Source: Carposina sasakii | Taxonomy: Eukaryota > Arthropoda > Insecta > Lepidoptera > Carposinidae | Direction: 5' to 3' | Assembly (NCBI GenBank): GCA_014607495.2 | Contig: CP053167.1 | Coordinates: forward strand, 4,650,001 to 4,714,000 | DNA length: 64,000 bases | Part shown: in pieces, positions 1 to 10,340 of the stretch | Layout of the letters: every line of letters starts with the position of its first letter | How positions within the stretch are numbered: position 1 is the first letter of the stretch | Program-made: the position numbers and the translations under genes | The notes under the pieces: generated by a model | Told to the model about the DNA's origin: nothing | Seen by the model: the letters and a program-made list of their open reading frames with translations, nothing else | The model's database searches: none

Positions 1-1883
1 CTGCCGTCTGCACCAGCTGCATTGGCTGCATGCCGCTGCCTCCTGCAATATTAGGGAGTTTTAAGAGGAGAGGTAGAAGAGAAGTGTGCGAATTTTAACT
101 GAAGTGCAGGTGCAACGGTACAGATTGTGTAATAAACAGGTCAATTTTGCTTGGCCACCATAAAACAAGCGGCAGATAGCCGCGTGGTGCCGGCAGAGTA
201 GAGTTTGTACCACCCCATGTCTGCCCGTGGGTATCGTACGAGGCGATTAAGGGTTTCCGGGAGGTGGACAGCAGCGCCACTCGTGCTAACAACATAGTCC
301 GAAAATCACACTGCGGTCACCAACCCGCCTGCCCAGCGTGGTGACTATGGGCATAACCCCCCTGTGGCAGTTTGTGGCGTGCCCTGGGGAGGCCTACGTC
401 CAGCAGTTGACTGCAATAGGCTAAAGACGACGAGAAGACGATCATAAAACAAGCTGCTGTTGTACACAACATAGCCTGTGTACTTTTCCATACTCCTAAC
501 TATAGTATGCAAAATTTAACGAAGTTTGGTTACAAATAAACAGACAAACCGACAAACAGACAAAAATCCAAAAAATCATTCTTTTGGGTACTATTGCCTA
601 CATAAAGATCTCCTATAATATTTTTTCTCATATATCTTCCATGTACAGACAGCTATCCGGTACATTTTTATTATATGTATAGATAGATAGATTTTGGGAT
701 GTCAGAGATGTCTTTTACAAGAAAGCTACAGATATACTGGGTTGAGAGTACCTGTAGGCTGCAGACATCTGCCCCCTTAATTTGTAAAGATTGAAAAATC
801 ATTGTAAAGATTTACCCACCTTGAAGGCCTGAAATTGGCAGCACTTGTAACTGTTGCAGCTGCTGACCATTAGGTGTTGCCACCTGTAAAAAAACATAAC
901 AATAAAACCATTATAGTGGCAACCACTAAAGAATGTTTAACACCAACTCTAGTTACAGGGATGCATATGTACAAAGCACAATGTCATGTTTAGGCGAAAT
1001 ATACTGGTCATCCAAACACCCATGTCTTAAATAGTTCAGATAATCCACTCTCTATGACCATGGTCATGGTATGTAAGTCTTATAGGTAATTGGAGTTTAT
1101 ACTACTACCTGGATTTGTGGTGTCCCAATCTGTTAGCATGTACAGAAAAAATTACAATTTACAATTAAGATAACATTTTGTTATATTGTAATACAGTTTG
1201 AGATATGTGTATTGGGCTAGGTACCTTCTTCCCTTTTGGGGATTACCATGAGTAGCTGGAGAATTTCTAATGTGAAGCAAAATGTCTCTCATACAAAGGA
1301 TATATTTTATTGATTTCATAATATGATTAATCACTTAGTGTGGGTGAGCTTAGCAACAAACATATATGTATTAAATCTTTTGCATATTAATAAAACTAGA
1401 AACACATAGTAGAAGACGAACATCCATCAATCAAATCTTGCATAAGGCTACATAATAATAACACAACTTATTTGTACCATGTTTTGAGCAAATAAATAAT
1501 TACAATAGTGGCCATCCACGGCTTCGCCTGCGTGAGAGTGCATTACTCCCGTGTGAAGCTGGGGCGGGTCCCTAGTTGTACATTATAAACCTTCCTTGTT
1601 AATCACTATCTATTAAAAAAACTGCATCTAAATCCGTTCCCTAGTTTGAAAGATCTAAGCATATGTAGAGACAGACAGACAGCGGCAAGCAACTTTGTTT
1701 TATAATATATAGTGATACCTGAAGTGCAGGAGATGCTGTTGGTATAGCGTGCACAACTATCTGTTGTCCGTTAGGCCCCTGGATCATGTGGGGACTGTTG
1801 GCCATTTGCACCACATGAAGCTGTTGTCCATTGATGGTCACCATCGGGGCTCCCTCGGACGTTTGAATCTGAGCATGCTCCAT
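1..1883 (-). CDS. NF-YA: Nuclear transcription factor Y subunit alpha (NF-YA), 5' coding exons, partial
   Basis: Three minus-strand coding exons join in phase: 1719-1883 (ATG at 1883, 55 codons, phase 0), 820-883 (64 nt), and 42 down to 1, continuing past the window. All acceptors and donors are AG/GT. The N-terminus is a Gln-rich activation region with repeated NGQQ motifs, including NGQQLHVVQ, NGQQIVVHAIP and NGQQLQQLQVLPISGLQ. The order of these motifs resembles the Gln-rich half of metazoan NF-YA. The diagnostic C-terminal CCAAT-binding and subunit-interaction block is outside the window, so the name rests on activation-domain similarity only. NF-YA joins NF-YB/NF-YC in the nucleus and confers CCAAT specificity. 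A 3' splice site (CTTTCAG) lies about 10 bases before the ATG, so a non-coding 5' exon must lie further right. Another Gln-rich factor such as an Sp-type protein remains possible. Confidence 0.6.
178..445 (+). repeat. Lepidopteran interspersed retro-repeat, family A, copy 1
   Basis: A roughly 265-bp repeat lies in the intron between NF-YA exons. It starts near gccgcgtggtgccggcagag and ends with the phrase cctacgtccagcag plus a short purine tail. Related copies are at 18498-18745 and 38567-38812. The 3' tail is one I know from lepidopteran LINE/SINE families; I cannot assign the exact family without a library search. Confidence 0.7.
500..692 (+). repeat. Family B repeat, 3' part (RTE-like tail)
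   Basis: This matches the 3' half of the fuller copy at 51172-51514: a run of cagacaaac units, then a phrase around tgggtactattgc, then an end at ttattatatgtatagatag. The tail of short tandem units (atagatag) is the usual ending of RTE-type retroelements and their dependants. It lies in the NF-YA intron. Confidence 0.6.
1503..1712 (+). repeat. Family C repeat abutting an NF-YA splice donor
   Basis: Begins near ggcttcgcctgcgtgagag and ends near gcggcaagcaactttgtttt. Related stretches are at 18966-19150 and 20826-20983. The repeat ends within about 10 bases of the intron side of the NF-YA first-coding-exon donor (1718), on the strand opposite to the gene. Confidence 0.6.
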
Positions 1884-2158
1884 TGTGGTTTGATCTGAAA
1901 GATTTTATTGACTTCATATTTTACTGGATTATATAGCTATAGATGTTAAATGGCAGTTTTGGTGATAGATATCATACACATTTAAAAAAAAACATGTTAT
2001 CTGCAATCAGTCTAAGACAGTGCCTAGATATGGGGAAGTGTATGATATCAGTTAGGAATAGATTCCCACTGTTAAGAGTCCCTACCTCCAATGCAATATT
2101 ATGCAAGTTACTTGCTTAATTTCAGTTGAAGAATGTGAATATCTATCCTAATGTTATA

Positions 2159-2845
2159 CAGTGTGTTCGGGATACAGATATTTTAAGGGAATGCTGTACA
2201 CTTTATTGTACATCAGTGACAGGCTATGGGCGCTCGCGTAAGGGTCAATTTCAAATAACAATAAATTCAAAAATGACTCAGAGCAATAAATTAGGCGTTA
2301 TTTTGTAGCTATTATTACTAGGTTTCTTTAAGTAATTTACAAAAAAAAATGCACATTAATGGGCTAGTTTTCATAGCATGTTACTTAATAAGGAAAAATA
2401 CAGTCAAATTTGGGACAAATATCTACATATTATTTTATGTGGCATTGCTGTTAAGTACCATATGTTTTATTCGAATTTGAATTATACAATACTATAAGCT
2501 TTCAAAGTTTTTTCTTACTTGTTAGACCTTTTGGTGTTATTACAAAAGAGCTCTCAAAGTTAGACTCGATTTAATTTTGACATTTGACAGCAAAATGTTT
2601 GGCATATCTGCCAAATTTAGGTCATGTTTAGCTAAAAATATGTTTAATTTTTTTTGTAATAACACGGTTTAAATCCAGAGATATTGACAAAATTTACCAC
2701 TAACATAAAAAGAAATATTTAAAATTCAAAATAGCTGTCATTTCTAAAAGAGGACAGTTAGACCCTCGCATGAAGGTGTATGGAAGGATAAAATGAAGTG
2801 TACAACACACCGTTAAAATATCGCTAACTATCCCGGACACACTTG
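2159..2845. mobile_element. Non-autonomous DNA transposon with CAGTGTGTTCGGGATA inverted ends
   Basis: The left end reads CAGTGTGTTCGGGATA. The right end, reverse complemented, reads CAAGTGTGTCCGGGATA. The similarity goes on inward (GATATTTTAA, TGTACACTT, AGGGTC). A TA dinucleotide precedes the left end, but the right flank has no TA, so one border may be off by a few bases or decayed. There is no transposase ORF. It lies between the NF-YA coding start and its likely promoter. Confidence 0.5.
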
Positions 2846-3319
2846 GAAAGAATATTAGATATAACTTAGATTAATGATTGGTCTTCGCTCAGCGAATCAA
2901 TATTCTAAGAATATTTAAAAATCATGTTCCCAATTAGGCACTACCTAAAGTAGGCCCAAAAATAAATAAATTCCCACCCGGGTGAGGAATTTTTCCATTT
3001 CTTTATTAATAATTCCAAAAATAAATGAATACGGTATGTACATAATAGGCAGTGAGTCTTTGTGAACACAGGCAGTTTATTACGCAAAAAACATAGTAAC
3101 AAAATCAGAAAATGAAAAAGAAATCTTCGTGCGAATATCTAAATCTAAAGCGACGTGCTACGTAATCAAAATGGCTGCTTTTCTATAAAAACTTTTCCTT
3201 CATTATGATGGAAATAAATAAATTACGATACTAACTAACATTTTTAATTATCAAACATCCTTTTCGCAAAACTAATTTGCCAAAATTGTAAACTTACAAC
3301 TTGATTCTCACTGGTTTTT

Positions 3320-3440
3320 CGATGATTGGTTGACAAAGGATAGACCAATGGCCGAAGTCAATGATCAGAAGAACGCAGTAGATTGGTTCGACGCGTTACC
3401 ACTCCCAAAGAAGCGCGGTATATTGCCTGTCCAATCTTCT
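3320..3440. promoter_or_regulatory. Cluster of four CCAAT boxes, likely NF-YA promoter
   Basis: CCAAT pentamers occur at 3325-3329 (minus), 3345-3349 (plus), 3382-3386 (minus) and 3431-3435 (plus). Several have good NF-Y flanks, such as ACCAATGG and AACCAATCA. They lie about 1.4 kb upstream of the NF-YA coding start, in the direction where its unseen 5' exon and promoter must be. I infer a promoter function; the transcription start itself is not visible. Confidence 0.4.
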
Positions 3441-3999
3441 TCCGTAATTATTAGCTACGTTCGCCGAGTAAAAATGTATAGGTATTAGTTCAGAAGAGGA
3501 GCAAAAATGCATGTGTCAAGAAGTGTAAAAGAGACAAACCATTTAAAACTATTTTGAGTTCTGTACTTCATCTAATCATATTCCCATTCAACTTTTGTTT
3601 GTCTATGGGTTTTTTCTTTTTTTCTGATATTTTTTATGAAGCGCTATAAGGAATCAATACAACATACAGTCGTGTTGAAAGATACCGTAAAAATGGAGAA
3701 AGCTTGTGTCGTGAATTATTTCTGAAATAACCGTAGAAAGCCATAGTCAAAGGACTCATGTTTGTCAAATTGACAGAGCTATTAATAACTAGATAAACTA
3801 AGTGGATGTACTTTGCATGTCAAAATTGACTTAAGAATTAGAATAGACACTCGTTCTCGAGCCTGGACTGAAGGGATTAGGGCTAATAGAAGTGGTTTGC
3901 AATCCCTTTTTACACACCAAGGAACACTTGCCTTGTCTAGTTATTACTTAGCTCTGTGGATTTGACGTTTAAAAGTGAGACTCTCGCTCTCGCCAAATA

Positions 4000-4534
4000 C
4001 AGGGTGTTTGTGACAGCCAGGCAAATATTGATACCATGACTTCAGACCATGATTCTGAGGTGGTAAACACTGAAAATTTTTGCAGGAAAATTCCAAAATT
4101 TTCCGACATTTTTTTCATTAGGCCTTAGATAATGACTTAAAAATAAAATTGAACGATGATTGAAAAGATGATTTTCACAAAAAAAGTTGCCTTCCAAAAA
4201 GTTCAAATAACTGATCAACCCTAATGGAGAGTCACAAGTGATCCAAATAACAGCAATGTGTCACACAAAAACTAATATAAGCCTATTTAATCAGCCACAG
4301 GATCGCCCGATATAATTGGCGCGGGGAGCAAAGATTACTGATAGTCAAATCAAAAATATATTTCCTACGAGTTATAACACTGTCGTATAATTCAACACAA
4401 TGGTACTTATAAAATTATTAATGAAGAAATGGAAAAAATTCCTCACCCGGGTGGGAATCGAACCCACGACCTCTGCATCCGTGCCAGTACTTGTTCAGCA
4501 TTTCAATATTTGCCTGGCTGTCACTTACATCCTG
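4000..4534. mobile_element. Tc1/mariner-type MITE with TA target duplication and an internal tRNA-like B box
   Basis: The terminal inverted repeats match at about 30 of 33 positions: CAGGGTGTTTGTGACAGCCA on the left and CAGGATGTAAGTGACAGCCA on the right, reverse complemented. TA flanks both ends (3998-3999 and 4535-4536). There is no transposase ORF. Inside, near 4448-4464 on the minus strand, is GGGTTCGATTCCC, a Pol III B-box/T-arm match. The adjoining segment (about 4412-4458) recurs inverted at 2977-3025, and part of it recurs near 50085-50115. A tRNA-derived SINE therefore seems to have landed in the element. Confidence 0.6.
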
Positions 4535-5167
4535 TATATCATTCATCTGAGATCAAAGCGGTGCTGATTAGCGATGGGTCGTCGACGATTTTTTCGTAAA
4601 CGAAACGAGACCGTTCATCGTCGATCGTCGACTAGTCGATCAACCAGTCGAATTCGTCGACTAGTTCATTACGTGACTAACAGTCTATTTAGAGTCTAAA
4701 TAGACTAACAGTCTAAATAGACTAACAGTCTAAATAGACTGTTAGTCACATAATGAACTAGTAGTCTAAATTTTAGACGATGCGTGCGTAGCATTATATA
4801 TAATCAATTTATAAACTATATTTCCAATAATTTCGGGATATTCCTTATTTATTAAAAGTTATGCACAATGAAATTAATGATCTACCCTTCATACTTTTCC
4901 AGGCTTAGGACTGGCTGAGCATAATAATATCCATACGAGTAGGTATCAACTCGTCTATTCAGGCGTATTTAGAAGATCAATCGATTTAATGTACCTACAT
5001 GATTTATATACACAATTCGATTTTTTTTTTTAATTTTTTGTTTATTTACAGATTGCTTTATATACATAATAGGTACTTTACGCATAGCTTTTATCGGGGG
5101 CTTTGAGCGCGGCGACCGAATCAAGAAATTCCGTAACTAAAAAAAACTAATCTAAAAAGCCTACCAT

Positions 5168-5523
5168 CAGGGCCGTATTTAGAGGCCTAGAGGCCTCGGG
5201 GTAACAAAGGAGCGGAGGCCCCCTTGCCTCAAATTATTATTTTACTGATTGCCTGATTGGAGTGACGAAATATAGATTAATGATTTCTGTTAATATTTAA
5301 GAATAATATAATCAAATAATCACGTACCTACCTAAGTATGTAGTTACAAAGTACAGTAGGTAAAGGTAAAAGAGCCGAAAAAAATATCAAAGGAAAAGAT
5401 GTTTATAGTGTTTACTACTTGGAATTTGAAAGATTTTTTTTCCGAAATATCTATTGTGGGGGCCCCCCGTGTGTGAAGGCCCCGGGGCAATCGCCCCGGT
5501 TGCCCTCCTCTAAATCCGCCCTG
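5168..5523. mobile_element. Nested hAT-like MITE, 356 bp, perfect 8-bp target duplication
   Basis: The termini are CAGGGCCGTATTTAGAGGCC and, reverse complemented, CAGGGCGGATTTAGAGG. Both flanks are cctaccat (5160-5167 and 5524-5531), an exact 8-bp duplication. It must be younger than the 4569-6653 element it interrupts. The interior is non-coding, with GC-rich stretches just inside both ends. Confidence 0.85.
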
Positions 5524-5934
5524 CCTACCATGTAGCTCAATTTAAACTTACCTTACCTAGTCTCGTATAAAAAAAAAGTTAACTTATTTTAATGCACCAT
5601 AAATAGATTCGGCGGGAAAAGCTGGAAGGGTGCAGGTGTAATTTTCTTGTGAAAATGAAAAATTATTTGTAAATGGCTTGCATGTGTCCGTAAAGTGATG
5701 TTTTCTGGTAGATAAATTATATTTTGATTACTTGTGATGTGAATCTAGTGCGTGTGCATGGTTTTATATGCAGGTAAGCTGAGTAAAACTTTAGCCGGAA
5801 TACGATCTCTTCATGGGCCCATGTAAGTTGTTTCTGCAATAATTTTTCATTTTGACTTACTTTACACTTGTTCCTGAGGATTTTCCCGACGTTTCCATTC
5901 ATCATCATCAATATCATCCCTCATTAATTCAAAA

Positions 5935-6016
5935 ATCATTTACTAAAGACAATGGCTGTATGGGCTTAGTTCCCCTTGCCTTTCCTTCGGGATAAATTAA
6001 AAAAAAAAAAAAAAGC
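5935..6016 (+). repeat. Poly(A)-tailed retro-repeat fragment
   Basis: A stretch around acaatggctgtatgggctta ends in 16 A residues. A diverged copy in the opposite orientation, with its tail as poly(T), lies at about 13163-13243. The poly(A) end marks it as a retrotransposed 3' fragment. Confidence 0.5.
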
Positions 6017-6664
6017 ACCATAAATAATCACATTCACACAATCAGTTTTATATTTACTCCCTTAGATACAAATTTACAATTACACGTATTTATTCACTAT
6101 TTTGTATTCAATAAAATACTCTCTTCCTATCCCGTAAGGGATAAAGGCGTGATTATATGTATGTAATGTATGTATGTAAAACAAAACAATTAATTTTAAA
6201 TCTAAATAATCGCACGCAAAACTGTTTAAAGAAATGTAAAAACCAGTTTATATCCACTACTCTAGTTTCTCTTTCTCGCACGCGAACATAACTAATTAGT
6301 ATCCTTTTTCTTCAATCAACAGAATAAATTGGAATAATTACAATAAAAGTATTTTGAAATATGAACGGAACTATGGTGGTAATAAGGCTCAATTCATTTG
6401 ACCACCGCGTAACGTATCATCGCATTCTCATCGAATGTTACACGACTACGTTCAAAAGCCGTACCGTCGCGCGTCGACGCGGTCTCGTTGAAATGAACGT
6501 GGACCTAAGACGTGGACTATTTAAAATAGCCGTCTATGAATTCGACTAGTCTATGAATTCGACTAGTCTACGAATGAACGATGAACCGTTCAATCGTCGA
6601 ATGTAGATGGACTAGTCGATTCGACTAGTCCGTTGAATAAACGCCCATCGCTAGTGCTGAAAAT

Positions 6665-6711
6665 ACATTTGCAAGGACTTCGTTTAGCATTGGCAAACGA
6701 AGCAAACAGTT
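6665..6711 (+). pseudogene. Duplicated exon fragment of the downstream gene
   Basis: These 47 bases are identical to 7008-7054, part of the first coding exon of the 6886-8266 gene. The copy begins four bases after the right target duplication of the hAT-like element. Beyond 6711 the sequence diverges at once. It is too short to encode anything alone and has no splice context, so it is a non-functional exon copy. Confidence 0.8.
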
Positions 6712-6885
6712 GATGATTTGACCCGTGACCATTTAGAGAAGCAGCAAAGTGTATAAGTAAGTATCTACTACCTAAAACACTTGATTTTTGAAAATCGAAG
6801 CATGTCATTTCATTTGTTTGTTTTCTTTCCAAAGGTTAGTAAAAGTAAATAATAATATTAACAGAAATTCAATTGAGAACGCCTA

Positions 6886-8266
6886 ATGGCTAATAATTAC
6901 TTACTTTCAGGGTCTATATTTGCATCTACTCAAACTACAACGTCGCTTCAAAAAGAACTATTAGAAGTGAATTTATCCATAACCGCGTATATTGAAGAGA
7001 GCAAGAAACATTTGCAAGGACTTCGTTTAGCATTGGCAAACGAAGCAAACAGTTCCCACAGAGTTGTGGAAATATTGTCTAATCAATGTAAGTCTAATCA
7101 TTATTTGCAATAGGCATGTGTATTACCTATGTACTTATATTAATTCTCTGCGGTTTTTGTAGAAAATCCAGATATGTTTAGTTCACCTGTTAATATTCGT
7201 AAAAGGATCGAAAGGATGAAAAAAGTACATGAAGACAATAACAATACAGATAGTAAGTTTAATGAGATTCAGCAAGCTAGAACTTTCATAACATGGTACA
7301 AACACATGATAGATAATGAGAGACAAAATTTACCATTATACTTTTCCGATGACTCTATATTAGAGTGGTTCGGCAGGACTATCAAGACTAGAAAAAAAGT
7401 GTCAACATTTATTAAATATGATATGCAATGCACCAGACATGACTTTACATCAGTTGAGAACATTGATAAGATTGAAACAAGACAAGAATGTCTTCAAAGG
7501 TTTGTTCATTATTTTCACCCTATTGTAATTTAGTATGTTATCCATTTAATTTGAATAAATCAATCATTAAACAATTCTTGTTTTCATATACTATGTTTAT
7601 TCCCTTATTGCACAGAGATTTAGTAAACTTCCTGTTTTCAGGATGCAAGACTCTGTCCTGGCCAGGCCTTTGCATTCACCAGAATTAGTAAACAGAGCTG
7701 ATCGACCACGGAAAAGGTTATTGAGGTCCAACTGTAACAGTCCAGAGTGGGCTCCAGGATGTGACCCAAATAATGATTTGCAAAATACAGAATCAAAACG
7801 CATAAAAGTTATTGGTGATGAACAAGTGAATGATGAAAGTAAAGAAGTGGCACCAGTGAACAATGCTGCCATAAGCAATAATGGAGATGGCATATCAGCT
7901 AAAAGACTTAGACGTAAATGTATTACAGTTACACCTCCTAACAGAGAAATTGGTCAAGGAGATTGTATACCTTCCACAAGTGGTACTGACTCTGATAAAT
8001 CCCATGATGCATTGAATTCTCAACTACCAAGATTGGCTGTAGAGTGCAACGGCTATATTGAGTTCACAAGGATGAGAAATAATAGAAATATTGACTCTAT
8101 GAAGTGGGAGAGGAAATGTAAGGTCCAAATCAGTTATTCTGAAGACCCATTGAATGTTGGTGAGTACATAATATGGGCCCTCCGTTATACCGATGAAAGT
8201 AAATGTAGGAGGAATCTATTATCAGCTTTTGAAGAAGTGTCAAAGGAAGAAATGAAAAGGTCTTGA
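6886..8266 (+). CDS. Unnamed 384-residue protein with a possible interrupted NTF2-like fold
   Basis: Exons 6886-7087, 7172-7499 and 7642-8266 join in phase (1155 nt with the TGA at 8264-8266). Exon 2 must use the AG at 7170-7171; the AG nine bases earlier would give an in-frame TAA. A strong 3' splice site at 6909-6910 means the true first exon may lie further left, so the ATG at 6886 is uncertain. Residues about 105-150 (WYKHMIDNE, LYFSDDSILEWFGRTIK, VSTFI) resemble the opening helices and strand of NTF2-like domains. A polar, basic stretch follows (RPRKRLLRSN, a possible nuclear signal). The end (GYIEFTR, WERKCKVQISYSE, YIIWALRYTDES) reads like the remaining strands. I do not recognise the gene, and the fold is inferred. 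A polyadenylation signal candidate, AATAAA, lies near 8937. Confidence 0.75.
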
Positions 8267-9796
8267 GTGTTATGTATTAAGGCAATGACACATTTTAAGG
8301 CTCAATGGGATAGTTTTGAAGTCAATATAATAGTGCTCTTGATGTTTTTAATACTCATTAAGTATCAGTAGGTGATAATGCAAAATTAAAATATATTGGC
8401 TTGCAAATATAATTTGTAATATTCATATTTTTATGGTTATCTGTAGAGATATTACAAATTATTCACATTTGTGATAATGTTACATGGTTTTGTATAAAGT
8501 TATTTTTATACAAACATTTAGGATAAACTTTTACATTTTGACAAGGATGTACCAAAATGGTACTATGAATTCATTTAGATAACTAGATGTGCCTTGAAAT
8601 TAAGGCTATCCAGTACTCTATTGGTTATTGCAATTATTTTAAATGCTAACTTTGTGATATCCACTATAGATGTAACACTTGCTGTCTTTCAGTACTGGTT
8701 ATGGGTTATAATTGGAGTAGGTATATTGATTTAGTATATTCAATACCTTTTATACTTTTAGATCTTCAGTAACCACTTTAATTATAGGCACCTACCCATG
8801 AGATGAAAAGTACACAAAATTCAATGGTGATATCCACAGTATTTTAACTAGGTCTTAAAATGTAAGCACTACCTTCACTTTTCTTTTCCTTAAAATAATA
8901 TGCATGTAAGAAATGATTAAAAAAAATAGATCTCTAAATAAATGTCTTCTCCTATTGTACCACCGATCTTAGTTGATATGTTTTAAGAATTAATTGGTCT
9001 TCTTTCGTTCTAGGTATTTTAGATTATGTATGTACTTCTTTTAGCATTTTGATTTAATTATGTAAGTAGGTATATCATAGATAGGATATAGTATAGTTAT
9101 GTACGGCAGTTATGTGACCGCCCTCCTGACTGACGCCAACATTAATTGTTGAATGTTTCTATAAACTTACTGCCAATAGAAACTAATAATGAGGTGTGGC
9201 CAATCAGTAATAATTGGTTTTTACATAGCGGTGCTAAATTACAATAGTAACAATTGTAGCTGAATAATCTTCAAAAGATTCTTTATCTCAAACAAGATTT
9301 TTGAATTTCTTTAAATCATGGATTCTACTTAATTATCAATTAAGCTAAAATATCACAAATTAAAGTGATCTTTTAGCAGAATGGAAACCATGTTCTCTAG
9401 GGTGTACTAATGGCTCTTTAAGTTTATTTTTAAGTTTTATGTTGTTAATATCATTACTTGTGAAGTAATGTTCAAGAAGATTTTTGTTTCATTATGTTAG
9501 AGATGTTATAAGATAAATATAATTTGTTTAGAAGCAATCATGGTGTTATTTCTTTTCACAAATCCAATAATAAAAAATATTAATAAATATATGCACAAGT
9601 AAGAAGCACCAGTAAGAGCCATTGCACTGCATATAAATTTCATATTAAGAGCAGTATCAACACATATATCAACTGTCTTTATAGACATTGAAAAATATTA
9701 CCTCTTTCTATATGGATGAATCCCTATGTAGTGTGTTTTACAAAATTGTTTCTTTGCATGTACTAGTTACATATTATGTATATTGCTGCCACTCCA
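8267..9796 (+). other. 3' flank of the NTF2-like gene, non-coding
   Basis: AT-rich sequence with no convincing ORF. The first 700 bases probably include the 3' UTR, with AATAAA near 8937. Beyond that I see nothing definable. Confidence 0.5.
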
Positions 9797-9799
9797 TTA

Positions 9800-10098
9800 G
9801 GCTCAATTTCAAAGCGACTTTTTGTTACGTAATTGTATATAGCATAATTAACTTTATATCAATGTTGTAACACAGAAACGTTAGAGAGTAGTATATTCTT
9901 TGCACAGAAATTAAATACGAGCCAAAAAATTGGACGCGTGTCTTCCGCGGAATCCTCGCGCATTCTTGAGAATTCTCCGATGATTTGACGTATCGGAATT
10001 TGGAAATTGACGCTGATGATATAAAGTTCATTATGCTATATACGATTTCGTTGCAAAGTCGCTTCCGTTCCATTCCGCGGGGCGGTGTAAATTGAGCC
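9800..10098. mobile_element. PIF/Harbinger-type MITE, 299 bp, TTA target duplication
   Basis: The ends are GGCTCAATTT and AAATTGAGCC, flanked on both sides by TTA (9797-9799 and 10099-10101). A 3-bp TTA duplication is the hallmark of PIF/Harbinger insertion. A further inverted pair, aaagcgact and agtcgcttcc, lies inside. It has no transposase ORF. The sequence is GC-richer than its flanks. Confidence 0.7.
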
Positions 10099-10099
10099 T

Positions 10100-10340
10100 T
10101 AGAGGCAGCAGGCATGTTGCGGCTCAGCTCGATTACTGGTAAAACCGACAAAATATGGCTCGGCTCGCGACAACGAATTTGCCTCGTGTTGCGGCGTGCC
10201 TCTAGTGGATAACCGGCTTTAGACTGCATTATCTCGGCTCAAAACCGACAAAATATGTACTGCATGGATAAAACTGCGATATCTCGTTTGGCTCGGCTCG
10301 CGACGAATTTGCCTCGTGTTGCGTCGTGCCTCTATGTTTC
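10100..10340 (+). repeat. Imperfect tandem repeat with GAGGCA/TGCCTC ends
   Basis: Two units, roughly 10140-10205 and 10240-10333, share aaaaccgacaaaatatg, ctcggctcgcgac, gaatttgcctcgtgttgcg and cgtgcctcta. The block opens with gaggcagca and closes with tgcctcta, suggesting one more inverted-end element touching the MITE at 9800-10098. The class is not determined. Confidence 0.5.

Larger units (their letters stand above)
4569..6653. mobile_element. Non-autonomous hAT-like transposon, 2.1 kb
   Basis: The ends are TAGCGATGGG and CCCATCGCTA. They are flanked by an 8-bp target duplication, gtgctgat (4561-4568) and gtgctgaa (6654-6661), matching at 7 of 8. The 8-bp duplication and TAGNGATGGG-type ends point to hAT. 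Subterminal regions carry many cgactagt/gtcgactag motifs on both sides, and a palindromic cluster of gtctaaatagact units lies at 4680-4745. No transposase ORF is visible; the short ORFs inside do not look like genes. It holds a second, nested hAT-like element at 5168-5523. Confidence 0.75.

Noticed and set aside
4440..4500. A tRNA gene on the minus strand, from its good B box
   Set aside because: No acceptor stem or D-arm/A box can be built at the right distance; it fits a SINE remnant inside a MITE better.
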